A DNA stretch of 64,000 bases from NCBI RefSeq assembly GCF_017086445.1, contig NZ_CP070968.1:248001-312000 (forward strand), read 5' to 3'. Shown in pieces: positions 28,129-36,132 of the stretch. Each line of letters opens with the position of its first letter. The stretch's first letter is position 1. The notes under the pieces are model-generated. The model was not told the DNA's origin, did no database searches, and worked only from the letters and a program-made list of their open reading frames with translations. Made by a program: the position numbers and the translations under genes. This stretch comes from Brevundimonas fontaquae (GTDB lineage Bacteria > Pseudomonadota > Alphaproteobacteria > Caulobacterales > Caulobacteraceae).

Positions 28129-28641
28129 ATGACTGACACACCCGCTTTCGACCGCGAGACCCTGACCGTCTGGCTGAAGGCGAACGGCGTGGATCACCTC
28201 ACCCACGACCACCCGGCCGTCTTTCGGGTCGAGGAAGGGCTGGACCTCAAGGCCGACCTGCCCGGCGACCACACCAAGAACCTGTTCCTGAAGGATCACA
28301 AAGGCCGGCTGTGGCTGATCTCGGCGCGTCAGGACACGGTGATCGACCTGAAACGCGCCGCCGCCGTCATGGGGTCGGGCCGCCTGTCGTTCGGCAACGA
28401 GACGCTGATGTGGGAAACGCTGGGCGTCCGCCCCGGCTCGGTCACGGCGCTGGGCCTGATCAACGACGTCGACCGCCGCGTGACCTTCGTGCTGGACCAG
28501 CGCCTGTGGGACGACGACATCGTCAACTTCCACCCCCTGACCAATACGGCGACCACCGCCCTGGATCAGGCGGCCTTTCGGCGGGTGCTGGCGCTGCTGG
28601 GACGGGAGCCGGTGGTGGTGGATTTTGAGGCGCTGGTCTGA
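28129..28641 (+). CDS. Prolyl-tRNA editing protein (ProXp-ala/YbaK family)
   Basis: 170 residues, single YbaK/INS-type editing domain. It hydrolyses mischarged Ala-tRNA(Pro) in trans, as known for ProXp-ala. Signature parts are [32 protein letters not shown] with the conserved KNLFL lysine, and [20 protein letters not shown] near the substrate pocket. Length matches the family. Start at 28129 is 31 bases after the divergent start, leaving a short promoter region shared with the DUF6065 gene. YbaK-type proteins that clear Cys-tRNA(Pro) are an alternative, but the KNLFLKD pattern is closer to ProXp-ala. Confidence 0.85.
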   Translation: MTDTPAFDRETLTVWLKANGVDHLTHDHPAVFRVEEGLDLKADLPGDHTKNLFLKDHKGRLWLISARQDTVIDLKRAAAVMGSGRLSFGNETLMWETLGVRPGSVTALGLINDVDRRVTFVLDQRLWDDDIVNFHPLTNTATTALDQAAFRRVLALLGREPVVVDFEALV

Positions 28642-28760
28642 TTGAGGCCGACGCCAGCACCATCGTACTTGGCTTGCGGCGTACAATTCGAAGTCGGAAG
28701 TTCATGAGTCCGTTTGACCTAGCGGGCGTCTAGGAGGCCTGATCCCTCAGGCGCTGACAG

Positions 28761-29624
28761 CTACAGTGGTTCACCCACGATTACGACGTGAGCTGGGGTG
28801 CCCAAAATCGGATAGAGGCGAATATAAACTGCTGTGTAGCCAGCGGCAGGACCGTCCTTCACAACCCCGATGCTTAGCTCCGTCATGTTTGCTGGACTGC
28901 TTTCATAATGGGGATTAACCGGCCCGCCCCCAACGTATTGCGCCAGGTCATCGTCGCGGCACAGGATCAAATCCGTGGTAAGGGGACGAAAAGCGTTCAG
29001 GCCTTTCTCGAAAACAGCATAGGCGTGAGCGGTCTTGACTAAAAATCGCAAGAAATCCTCGCGATTGATTGTGTCTATCTTGATGGCGACATGCTCCGCA
29101 CCGGTTTCTTCGGCGACCGCTCTTGCAAGGCGCTTTGCGAGCGCCGTCTGAGTCTCACTATAAGAGATCGACGCCCACGGACGCCCTATATGCTCTTGTT
29201 CGGTGCGCATCTGTCCAAGGACACGGGGCGGTGCGAGTTGCCAGACACACAGGTTCAGGGGTGCCTCCTCAATCGCAAAGGTTCGACTACCCAAGTCTCG
29301 GATTTGTTGGCCGGACGTATCAACCTCTACAAAATGGATATCCTGATGCGTACGACGACCCTTAGGGTTGCTGGTCGGGGCGCCGATACGCGCTCTGAAC
29401 ACTCCGAGTTGTCCGCGCAGGATTCTCTGTTCGTATTTTTGGATCGTCTTTGCGCAAACTACGCAGCTCGCCTTCTTAAAGATCGCCGTGTTGCCGCCTA
29501 GGGCGTAGGGGATGACATGCTCATCAGTAAGCTCCCCCCGATCATTTCCACAGTAGATGCAGCGGCCAGGCGTGGGCTTCTTGACCGTATCCCGAAGTTC
29601 AAGGTTGTATGTATGCAACTTCAT
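28761..29624 (-). CDS. HNH-like zinc-cysteine nuclease-type protein in a lower-GC patch
   Basis: About 287 residues from the ATG at 29624 (an earlier GTG at 29681 is possible). The N-terminal third has GRCIYCGNDRGELTDEHVIP then ALGGN and ASCVVC: two CxxC pairs around a D/E-H-x-x-P core, as in HNH-type nucleases. The rest has no recognised domain. G+C is visibly lower (near 50% in places against about two thirds around it) and codon use differs from the neighbours, so it was probably acquired. No methyltransferase, transposase or integrase is next to it. Role unknown; a solitary phage defence or DNA-processing nuclease is one guess. Confidence 0.7.
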   Translation of the reverse strand: MKLHTYNLELRDTVKKPTPGRCIYCGNDRGELTDEHVIPYALGGNTAIFKKASCVVCAKTIQKYEQRILRGQLGVFRARIGAPTSNPKGRRTHQDIHFVEVDTSGQQIRDLGSRTFAIEEAPLNLCVWQLAPPRVLGQMRTEQEHIGRPWASISYSETQTALAKRLARAVAEETGAEHVAIKIDTINREDFLRFLVKTAHAYAVFEKGLNAFRPLTTDLILCRDDDLAQYVGGGPVNPHYESSPANMTELSIGVVKDGPAAGYTAVYIRLYPILGTPAHVVIVGEPL

Positions 29625-29765
29625 GATCTTTGATGTGTCAGTTTTCAGCCCAGAGTTGAAGGTCCTGTTCCAGAATTGCACGGCCCGCCCAACGTCCGCT
29701 TGACGATCCGCGCCGCCGCCCCATGTCGTAACCGACGGTCGATCAGACGCGCGGCGGGGGAAGTC

Positions 29766-29788
29766 AGACGAATTAGACGAATTAGACG
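29766..29788. repeat. Short tandem repeat AGACGAATT
   Basis: Two exact 9-bp units and a partial third (AGACGAATT, AGACGAATT, AGACG) in the gap between the HNH-like gene and the thioredoxin-like gene. The 281-base gap otherwise shows no gene or RNA. Confidence 0.6.
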
Positions 29789-29905
29789 GTGTTTTTCACG
29801 ACTGCCGTCTGAAATCCCGGCGCGACCTTTTCCCGGCTTGATGCCGACGCATCCCGACGCCATCTGAACCGTTGAACCTGACCGATCTCTGCGCGGACCT
29901 CGCCC

Positions 29906-30823
29906 ATGACCCTGCTCGACCCGACCCTGACCCCCGACGCCGCCGGCGACCTGATCAAGGAAGGCACCGACGCCTCCTTCATGACCGACGTCATCGAGGC
30001 GTCCAAGCATCAGCCGGTCATCGTCGACTTCTGGGCCACTTGGTGCGGGCCGTGCCGGACCCTGGGTCCGGCGCTGGAGAAAGCCGTGCGCGCCGCCAAG
30101 GGGGCGGTGAAGATGGTCAAGATCGATGTCGACGCCAACCCGGCCTATGCGGGCCAGCTGCGGGTGCAGTCGATCCCGACCGTCTACGCCTTCGTCAACG
30201 GCCAGCCGGTCGATGGCTTCCAAGGCGCTATTCCCGACAGCCAGATCAAGGCCTTCATCGACAAGCTGACCGGCGGTCAGGGCGGCTCGACCGAGACGGC
30301 GCAACTGCTGGAGCTGGGTGAGGAATCGCTGGGCCTGAACGACTTCGGCGGCGCGGCCCAGGCCTTCGCCCACGTCCTGTCGATCGAGCCCGAGAACGAA
30401 AAGGCCATCGCCGGCATGGCGCGGGTCTATCTGGCGGGCGGCGACCCCGAACAGGCGGCCCAGACCATCGCCATGGCGCCGCAGGATTCCAAGGAGCCGA
30501 CGGTCCAGAGCGTGCGCGCCCAGCTGGCCCTGGCGTCTAAAGCCCCCACTGGCGATTTGGCGGGCGCCTCGGCCGAACTTGAGGCCAAGGTCGCCGCCGA
30601 TCCGAACGATCATCAGGCGCGTTTCGACTTGGCCGAGGCCCAGAGCGCGGCCGGCGACTTCAAGGGCGCGGTCGACAATCTGCTGGCCATCATCCAGGCC
30701 GACCGCGAGTGGAACGATCAGGCGGCCCGCAAACAGTTGCTTGTCATCTTCGAGGCGGCGGGCCTGACCTCGGACGTGTCCAAGGATGGTCGCCGCCGCC
30801 TGTCGTCCATTCTGTTTTCGTAA
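29906..30823 (+). CDS. cnoX: Thioredoxin/TPR co-chaperone, CnoX (YbbN) type
   Basis: 305 residues: a thioredoxin domain (about 25-125) with VIVDFWATWCGPCRTLGPAL, active-site Cys47 and Cys50, and the cis-Pro loop SIPTVYAF, followed by a TPR-like helical C-terminal half. This is the CnoX/YbbN layout, a holdase and redox protector that hands clients to GroEL. E. coli CnoX has lost the WCGPC motif, but this copy has both cysteines, as I recall for Caulobacter CnoX, so it may act as a reductase too. It heads a run with a Lon-N-domain protein, a Trm112-like protein and gshB, a redox and protein-quality context. Confidence 0.9.
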   Translation: MTLLDPTLTPDAAGDLIKEGTDASFMTDVIEASKHQPVIVDFWATWCGPCRTLGPALEKAVRAAKGAVKMVKIDVDANPAYAGQLRVQSIPTVYAFVNGQPVDGFQGAIPDSQIKAFIDKLTGGQGGSTETAQLLELGEESLGLNDFGGAAQAFAHVLSIEPENEKAIAGMARVYLAGGDPEQAAQTIAMAPQDSKEPTVQSVRAQLALASKAPTGDLAGASAELEAKVAADPNDHQARFDLAEAQSAAGDFKGAVDNLLAIIQADREWNDQAARKQLLVIFEAAGLTSDVSKDGRRRLSSILFS

Positions 30824-30836
30824 GCGCGAAACCACC

Positions 30837-30867
30837 GGCCTCAAGCAGCGCGAAGCGCGATAGGCCC
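30837..30867. repeat. 31-bp dispersed palindromic element, copy 1
   Basis: GGCCTCAAGCAGCGCGAAGC plus GCGATAGGCCC. Outer arms GGCCT/AGGCC pair and an inner GCGC-GAA-GCGC hairpin fits inside. 29 of 31 bases match copy 2 at 31809. It ends 12 bases before the Lon-domain gene's start, right next to its ribosome site. Confidence 0.75.
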
Positions 30868-30878
30868 CAGGAGAAGTG

Positions 30879-31535
30879 ATGCCTCAAGGCTATGTCCGCG
30901 CCCTCGACCTGCCCCAGGTGATCCCGGTGTTCCCGCTGGGCGGGACCATCCTGCTGCCGCGCGGACAGCTGCCGCTGAACATCTTCGAGCCGCGCTATCT
31001 GAACATGGTGGACGACGCCATGGCCGGCGACCGGATCATCGGCCTGGTCCAGCCCAAGGGCGGCACGCCGGCCCTGCCCGGCCTGTCGCCCGTCGGCTGC
31101 GCGGGTCGGATCACCAGTTTCGCCGAGACCTCCGACGGGCGCTATCTGATCACCCTGACCGGCGTGTCACGCTTCCGCATCGCCGCCGAAATGCCGTCCA
31201 AGACCCCCTACCGCCAGGTTCGCGCGGCGTTCGAGGCCTATGAGGACGATCTGGTCTCCCCGCCCGAGGAGCCGGACTTCGACCGCGACGCCTTCCTTGA
31301 CGCCCTGCGCGCCTATATGGCCCACCGGCTTCTGGACATCGATTGGGAGACGGCCGAGACCGCGCCGATGGAGGCCCTGGTCAACAGCCTGTCGATGGCC
31401 CTGCCTTTCGAGCCGGCCGAGAAACAGGCGCTGCTGGAGGCCATGGGCCTGATGCCCCGCGCCGAGGCCCTGACCGCCCTGATGCGCATCGACGCCGCCG
31501 ACGGCGGTGACGACGCCGCGCCGTCCATGCAATAA
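30879..31535 (+). CDS. Lon N-terminal (substrate-binding) domain protein
   Basis: About 218 residues from the ATG at 30879 (AGGAG upstream, with a palindromic element just before it). It is the Lon substrate-binding/LAN domain alone, without ATPase or protease parts: [33 protein letters not shown] and a beta-barrel core, then helices ([20 protein letters not shown]). Such stand-alone proteins are common in alphaproteobacteria next to thioredoxin genes. A substrate-delivery role is plausible; no function is proven. It is 55 bases downstream of the CnoX-like gene. Confidence 0.9.
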   Translation: MPQGYVRALDLPQVIPVFPLGGTILLPRGQLPLNIFEPRYLNMVDDAMAGDRIIGLVQPKGGTPALPGLSPVGCAGRITSFAETSDGRYLITLTGVSRFRIAAEMPSKTPYRQVRAAFEAYEDDLVSPPEEPDFDRDAFLDALRAYMAHRLLDIDWETAETAPMEALVNSLSMALPFEPAEKQALLEAMGLMPRAEALTALMRIDAADGGDDAAPSMQ

Positions 31536-31560
31536 GCGGCCACGCTTTCAGGAATCCGCC

Positions 31561-31755
31561 ATGAGTGACGCCTTCAACACCCCTGTCTCCGTCGATCCCC
31601 GCCTGCTCGAAGTGCTGGTCTGTCCGGTCACGCGGGGCAAACTGACCTACGACCGCGACGCCAACGAGTTGATCTCGGCGGGCGCCAAACTGGCCTATCC
31701 GATCCGCGAGGGCGTTCCGATCATGCTGGCCGAAGAAGCGCGTCAGATCGACTGA
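31561..31755 (+). CDS. Trm112-like zinc-ribbon protein (UPF0434)
   Basis: 64 residues from the ATG at 31561. It has [39 protein letters not shown]: the compact Trm112/UPF0434 fold with one CP-x-T pair and the conserved YPIRDGIP-like loop. Eukaryotic Trm112 activates methyltransferases; in bacteria the partner is not settled. It follows the Lon-domain gene by 25 bases. The start at 31507 would add 18 Arg-rich residues and is unlikely. Confidence 0.88.
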   Translation: MSDAFNTPVSVDPRLLEVLVCPVTRGKLTYDRDANELISAGAKLAYPIREGVPIMLAEEARQID

Positions 31756-31808
31756 GCCGCCGCACCGACACCGAACATCCACTGGCCCGGAGCGCGGCGC
31801 GCTCAACG

Positions 31809-31839
31809 GGCCTCAAGTAGCGCGACGCGCGATAGGCCC
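31809..31839. repeat. 31-bp dispersed palindromic element, copy 2
   Basis: GGCCTCAAGTAGCGCGACGC plus GCGATAGGCCC, two substitutions from copy 1 at 30837. Outer arms GGCCT/AGGCC and an inner CGCG-A-CGCG hairpin are kept despite the changes. It ends seven bases before the gshB start, inside the presumed operon. Confidence 0.75.
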
Positions 31840-31846
31840 AAGAACA

Positions 31847-32803
31847 ATGACCCTCAGAGTCGCCATCCAGATGGACCCGATCGAGGCCGTCGACATCGCC
31901 GGGGACACCACCTTCCTGATGGCCGAGACGGCGCAGGCGCGCGGTCACAAACAGTGGGTCTATGACTTCCGCACCCTGGCGCTGGAAGAGGGCCGCCTCT
32001 ACTGCCGCGCCCGCCCGATCACGGTGCGGCGCGAGGTCGGAAATCACGTCGATTTCGGCGATTGGGAAAAGCTGGATCTGGCCGAGGACGTGGACGTGAT
32101 CCTGATGCGCCAGGATCCGCCGTTCGACATGGCCTATGTGACGGCCACCTATCTGCTGGAGACAGTCCATCCTCGGACCCTGGTGGTCAACGACCCGGCC
32201 CAGGTGCGGTCGGCCCCCGAAAAGCTGATGGTCACCGCCTTCCCCGGCCTGCAGCCGCCGACCCTGATCTCGGCCGACCCCGTCGCCCTGGACGCTTTCC
32301 ACAAGAAGCATGGCGAAGTGGTTTTGAAGCCTCTGCACGGCAACGGCGGCTCGGGCGTGATCAAGCTGCGCGCCGACGACCCCAACCTGGACGCCCTGAT
32401 CGAGATCCACGCCGCGGGCAGCCGCGATCCGCTGGTGATCCAGAAGTTCATTCCCGCCGTGTCCAAGGGCGACAAGCGCATCCTGCTGATCGACGGCGAA
32501 CCCGTCGGCGCCATTAATCGCGTCCCGGCGGCGGGGGCGGTGCGCTCGAACCTGCATGTCGGCGGCACAGCCATGCCGGTCGCGCTGACGCCGCGCGACC
32601 TGGAAATCTGCGCCGCCATCGGCCCGACGCTGAGGGAACGCGGCCTGATCTTCGTCGGCATCGACGTGATCGGCGACTATCTGACCGAGATCAACGTCAC
32701 CTCCCCCACCGGCGCCCAGCAGTTGAAGGCCTTCACCGGCATCGACGCCACGGCCCTGATGTGGGACGCCATCGAGGCCAAACGCGCCGCACAGGTTGCG
32801 TGA
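31847..32803 (+). CDS. gshB: Glutathione synthetase
   Basis: ATP-grasp enzyme joining gamma-glutamylcysteine and glycine. 318 residues, family length. Recognisable parts: [20 protein letters not shown] at the N-terminus, the [14 protein letters not shown] segment, [14 protein letters not shown] (ATP loop), and [20 protein letters not shown] near the end with metal ligands. It is preceded by the second 31-bp palindromic element. The cysteine-ligating enzyme gshA is not in the window. Placement beside the CnoX-type gene fits a thiol-redox neighbourhood. Confidence 0.97.
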   Translation: MTLRVAIQMDPIEAVDIAGDTTFLMAETAQARGHKQWVYDFRTLALEEGRLYCRARPITVRREVGNHVDFGDWEKLDLAEDVDVILMRQDPPFDMAYVTATYLLETVHPRTLVVNDPAQVRSAPEKLMVTAFPGLQPPTLISADPVALDAFHKKHGEVVLKPLHGNGGSGVIKLRADDPNLDALIEIHAAGSRDPLVIQKFIPAVSKGDKRILLIDGEPVGAINRVPAAGAVRSNLHVGGTAMPVALTPRDLEICAAIGPTLRERGLIFVGIDVIGDYLTEINVTSPTGAQQLKAFTGIDATALMWDAIEAKRAAQVA

Positions 32804-32863
32804 TCGCCACTTGAATTAGATTTCGGTTCATGGTTCGTTCTTCCGCTCTGGTGGGAGAACGAC

Positions 32864-34480
32864 ATGGTCGCGCGGGTTGTCACGGTCGCCTTTGACGGGG
32901 TGGAAGCCCGGCGCGTGGACGTCGAGGTCCAGCTGATCGGCAATGACGGGCCGACCATCTTCAACATCGTGGGCCTGCCGGATAAGGCGGTGGCCGAAAG
33001 CAAGGAGCGGGTGCGCGGGGCCTTCGCCGGCATCGGTCTGGCCCTGCCCGCCAAGCGGATCATCGCCAACCTCGCGCCGGCCGACCTGCCCAAGGAGGGC
33101 AGCCATTTCGACCTGCCCATCGCCCTGGCCCTGATGGCGGCCATGGGGGTGATCGCCCCCGATGCGCTCGACGGCTGGGCCGCCATCGGCGAGCTGGGGC
33201 TGGACGGCCAGATCGCGCGGGTCGGCGGCGCCCTGCCCGCCGCCGTCGCCGCCGACGCCATGGGCCTGGGTCTGATCTGCCCCGAGGCGACGGGACCGGA
33301 GGCCGCCTGGGCCGGCGGCGCCCGCATCCTCGCGCCGCGCTCGCTGATCAGCCTGGTCAACCATTTCAAGGGAACCCAGGTGCTGCGCGCGCCCGAGCCC
33401 GGACCGCTGGCGGACGGCAAGGCCGTGCCCGACCTGCGCGAGGTCAAGGGTCAGGAAAGCGCCAAGCGCGCGCTGGAGATCGCCGCGGCCGGCGGCCACA
33501 ACCTGCTGTTCATCGGCCCGCCGGGGTCGGGAAAGTCGATGATGGCGCAGCGTCTGCCGGGCCTCTTGCCGCCCCTGACCTCGCAGGAGTTGCTGGAGAC
33601 CTCGATGGTCTGGTCGGTCGCCGGCCTGATCGAACGCGGCGCCCTGACCCGCGATCGCCCGTTCCGCAGCCCGCACCATTCCGCCTCGATGGCGGCCCTG
33701 ACCGGCGGCGGCCTGCGCGCCAAGCCCGGCGAGGCGTCGCTGGCGCATAATGGCGTGCTGTTCCTGGACGAACTGCCGGAATACTCGGCCCAGGCCCTGG
33801 ACTCGCTGCGGGCGCCGCTGGAGACCGGCGAGATCGTCGTCGCCCGCGCCAACGCCCACATTCGCTATCCCGCGCGGTTCCAGCTCGTGGCGGCGATGAA
33901 CCCGTGCCGCTGCGGCATGGGCGGGGCTGGACGCGGGGCGTGCGGCAAGGCGCCGCGTTGTCAGCGCGACTATCAGAACCGCGTCTCGGGTCCGATGTTC
34001 GACCGGATCGACCTGACGGTGGAGACGCCGCCCGTCACCGCCGCCGACATGGCCCTGCCCCCGCCCGCCGAGGGCACGGCCGAGGCGCGGGCGCGCGTTG
34101 CGACCGCCCGCGCCATGCAGGAGGACCGGGTGCGCGAGGCCGGGCTGGACGCTGCACAAGGTCTGAACGCCCGCGCTTCCGGCGGCACGCTGGATCGGTT
34201 CGCCACGCCGGACGAGGCGGGCCGGATGCTGCTGATGCGGGCAGGCGAGGCCGGCGGACTGACCGCGCGCGGCTGGACACGCACCCTGCGTCTGGCGCGC
34301 ACCATCGCCGACCTGGACGGCAGCACCGGCGTTCTGCGCCGCCACATCGCCGAGGCCCTGATCTACCGCCGCACCACCATCGGCGCCGAGGCGGATTTCG
34401 ACCGCCGCGTGGCGCAGCGCCATGAAGGGTTCGGCCTACGCGAGGGCGACGACGAGCAGACGCCCTTCCTGCACGCGTGA
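32864..34480 (+). CDS. comM: YifB/ComM-type Mg-chelatase-like AAA+ ATPase
   Basis: 538 residues. N-terminal Lon-protease-like domain (about 1-170: IGNDGPTIFNIVGLPDKAV, GSHFDLPIALALMAAMG), then AAA+ with Walker A GPPGSGKS at 218-225, Walker B VLFLDELPEYS and the cysteine motif MNPCRCGMGGAGRGACG with a further Cys, a zinc site. ComM is a hexameric helicase aiding branch migration of integrated single-stranded DNA in natural transformation and is widely conserved in non-competent bacteria too. GGGAG precedes the ATG at 32864. It precedes the ShkA-like kinase by 70 bases, the order I remember from Caulobacter. Confidence 0.95.
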   Translation: MVARVVTVAFDGVEARRVDVEVQLIGNDGPTIFNIVGLPDKAVAESKERVRGAFAGIGLALPAKRIIANLAPADLPKEGSHFDLPIALALMAAMGVIAPDALDGWAAIGELGLDGQIARVGGALPAAVAADAMGLGLICPEATGPEAAWAGGARILAPRSLISLVNHFKGTQVLRAPEPGPLADGKAVPDLREVKGQESAKRALEIAAAGGHNLLFIGPPGSGKSMMAQRLPGLLPPLTSQELLETSMVWSVAGLIERGALTRDRPFRSPHHSASMAALTGGGLRAKPGEASLAHNGVLFLDELPEYSAQALDSLRAPLETGEIVVARANAHIRYPARFQLVAAMNPCRCGMGGAGRGACGKAPRCQRDYQNRVSGPMFDRIDLTVETPPVTAADMALPPPAEGTAEARARVATARAMQEDRVREAGLDAAQGLNARASGGTLDRFATPDEAGRMLLMRAGEAGGLTARGWTRTLRLARTIADLDGSTGVLRRHIAEALIYRRTTIGAEADFDRRVAQRHEGFGLREGDDEQTPFLHA

Positions 34481-34550
34481 CGCGCCCGCGTCATGGTGGA
34501 GACATCCTTAACCGTCGACCTTTAGGCTCCGTGTCGTTGGGGAGACGGCC

Positions 34551-36089
34551 ATGACGCGACGGACGGCGACGAAGCGGATTGAGGAGCGCACGAGCGCGCC
34601 TGTCGACCCCGCCCAGCAGTTCCTGCGGCTGATGAGCCACGAGATGCGCACGCCGCTGAACGGCGTCATTGGCATGATCAATCTGTTGCAACGCACCCGG
34701 CTGGACGGCGCCCAGCGCGCCTATGCCGAGAACGCGCGTCAGTCGGCCGAACATCTGCTGGGTCTGGTCAACGACCTGCTGGACTACGCCCGGCTGGAAG
34801 CCGGGGCGCTGGAGTTCGATCTGGCGCCCGTTGATCTGGAAGGTCTGGTGCGCGGCGTCGCCGAGTTACTGAGCCCGCGCGCCCACGACAAGGGGCTGGA
34901 GATCGTCTGGTCGGTCGCCGCCGACGCGCCCGACGTGCTGGCGGACGAAGGCCGGCTGCGGCAGGTGCTTTTCAACCTGGCGGGCAACGCCGTGAAGTTC
35001 ACCGAAACCGGCGGCGTGCGCATTTCGGTCGAGCGCGTCGGCGGCAGCGCGGCGCGGCCGCGTCTGGCCTTCCTGGTCGACGACACCGGCCCCGGCGTCG
35101 CGCCCGAGGCGCGTACACGGATCTTCGAGGAATTCGGCCACGCCGACAGTTCCGACGCGGTCCGTCAGGATGGGGCGGGCCTGGGTCTGGCCGTCGTGCG
35201 TAAACTGGCCGCCGCCATGGACGGCTCGGTGAAGGTCGAAAGCCGGCCCGACGGCGCCGTAACCGGCGGGGGCGCCCGCTTCCGCTTCGAGGCCGCCTTC
35301 GCCGCCGTCGCGGTGGCGCGCGACAAGCCGTTGCGCGGCCAGACGGTCGCGGTGCGCGCCATCGACCCCTTCGTCCTGTCGGCGGCTCGCGCGCAGATCG
35401 AGGCCTCGGGCGGCGTCGTGGCGGATGCGGCCCCGGTGAGCCTGGTCGATCACGCCGACGCCCCGGCGGGCGCGCTGGCGGCCCTGCCTTCGAGCGGTCG
35501 CGGCATCGTCCTGCTGAAACCGGCCGAGCGCGATCTGATCGCGCGCTATCGGGCCGTTGGCTTCCACGGCTATCTGATCAAGCCCTTGCGTCGCGCGTCC
35601 CTGGCCGAGCGCGTCCTGGCCGCCATCGGCGCCGAGGCGCCCGACAAGTCCAGCGCCCACTGCGCCGCCCCGATCGAAGACGACCGCGTCGCCCCCGTGC
35701 AGTTCGCAGGCATCCGCGTCCTGCTGGCCGAGGACAATCCCGTCGGCGCGCTTCTGGCCCGCACCCTGTTGCGCCGCGAGGGCTGCACCGTCGAGACGGC
35801 CGCCACCGGCGACGAGGCCGTCGCGGCGCTGAAACGCGCGCGATACGACGTGGTCTTCATGGACATGCGGATGCCCGGCATGGATGGCCCCGCCGCCGCC
35901 CGCGCCATCCGCGCGGCGGGCGACACGACGCCGATCCTGGCCCTGACCGCCAACGCCTTCGCCGAGGACCGACGCGCCTGCCTGGAGGCCGGCATGAACG
36001 ACCATATCGTCAAGCCGCTGGACGCCGAGGCCCTGCGCGCCGCGCTCGCCCGCTGGACGAAGCGCGACATCCGCGCCAAGGTCGGCTGA
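34551..36089 (+). CDS. shkA: ShkA-like hybrid histidine kinase (DHp-CA-pseudoreceiver-receiver)
   Basis: 512 residues, soluble. His30 in [12 protein letters not shown], HATPase domain ([33 protein letters not shown]), a first receiver-like domain without the usual Asp (about 265-365), a linker with Asp377-Asp378-Arg379 in [10 protein letters not shown], and a second, intact receiver with Asp438 in [12 protein letters not shown] and Lys in IVKPL. This order and the DDR linker match Caulobacter ShkA, where c-di-GMP binding to the first receiver frees the domains; here Tyr341 and KPLRR lie where that site is expected. ShkA feeds phosphate to TacA for stalk formation. Orthology rests on memory, not a search. 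Caulobacter ShkA has its key Asp at 430, offset by eight here. Confidence 0.78.
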   Translation: MTRRTATKRIEERTSAPVDPAQQFLRLMSHEMRTPLNGVIGMINLLQRTRLDGAQRAYAENARQSAEHLLGLVNDLLDYARLEAGALEFDLAPVDLEGLVRGVAELLSPRAHDKGLEIVWSVAADAPDVLADEGRLRQVLFNLAGNAVKFTETGGVRISVERVGGSAARPRLAFLVDDTGPGVAPEARTRIFEEFGHADSSDAVRQDGAGLGLAVVRKLAAAMDGSVKVESRPDGAVTGGGARFRFEAAFAAVAVARDKPLRGQTVAVRAIDPFVLSAARAQIEASGGVVADAAPVSLVDHADAPAGALAALPSSGRGIVLLKPAERDLIARYRAVGFHGYLIKPLRRASLAERVLAAIGAEAPDKSSAHCAAPIEDDRVAPVQFAGIRVLLAEDNPVGALLARTLLRREGCTVETAATGDEAVAALKRARYDVVFMDMRMPGMDGPAAARAIRAAGDTTPILALTANAFAEDRRACLEAGMNDHIVKPLDAEALRAALARWTKRDIRAKVG

Positions 36090-36132
36090 GTTACAGGCGC
36101 CCGCGTTTCCGGCCGCCGCGCCGGAGCCGTGC

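Noticed and set aside
28642..28760. tRNA or small RNA gene in the gap before the HNH-like gene
   Set aside because: The TTCGAAGTC and hairpin-like pieces do not fold as a cloverleaf, and no tRNA gene was recognised elsewhere.
28761..29681. Full restriction-modification or defence island around the HNH-like gene
   Set aside because: Only one gene is atypical. Neighbours on both sides are normal core genes, and no methylase, integrase or transposase was found.
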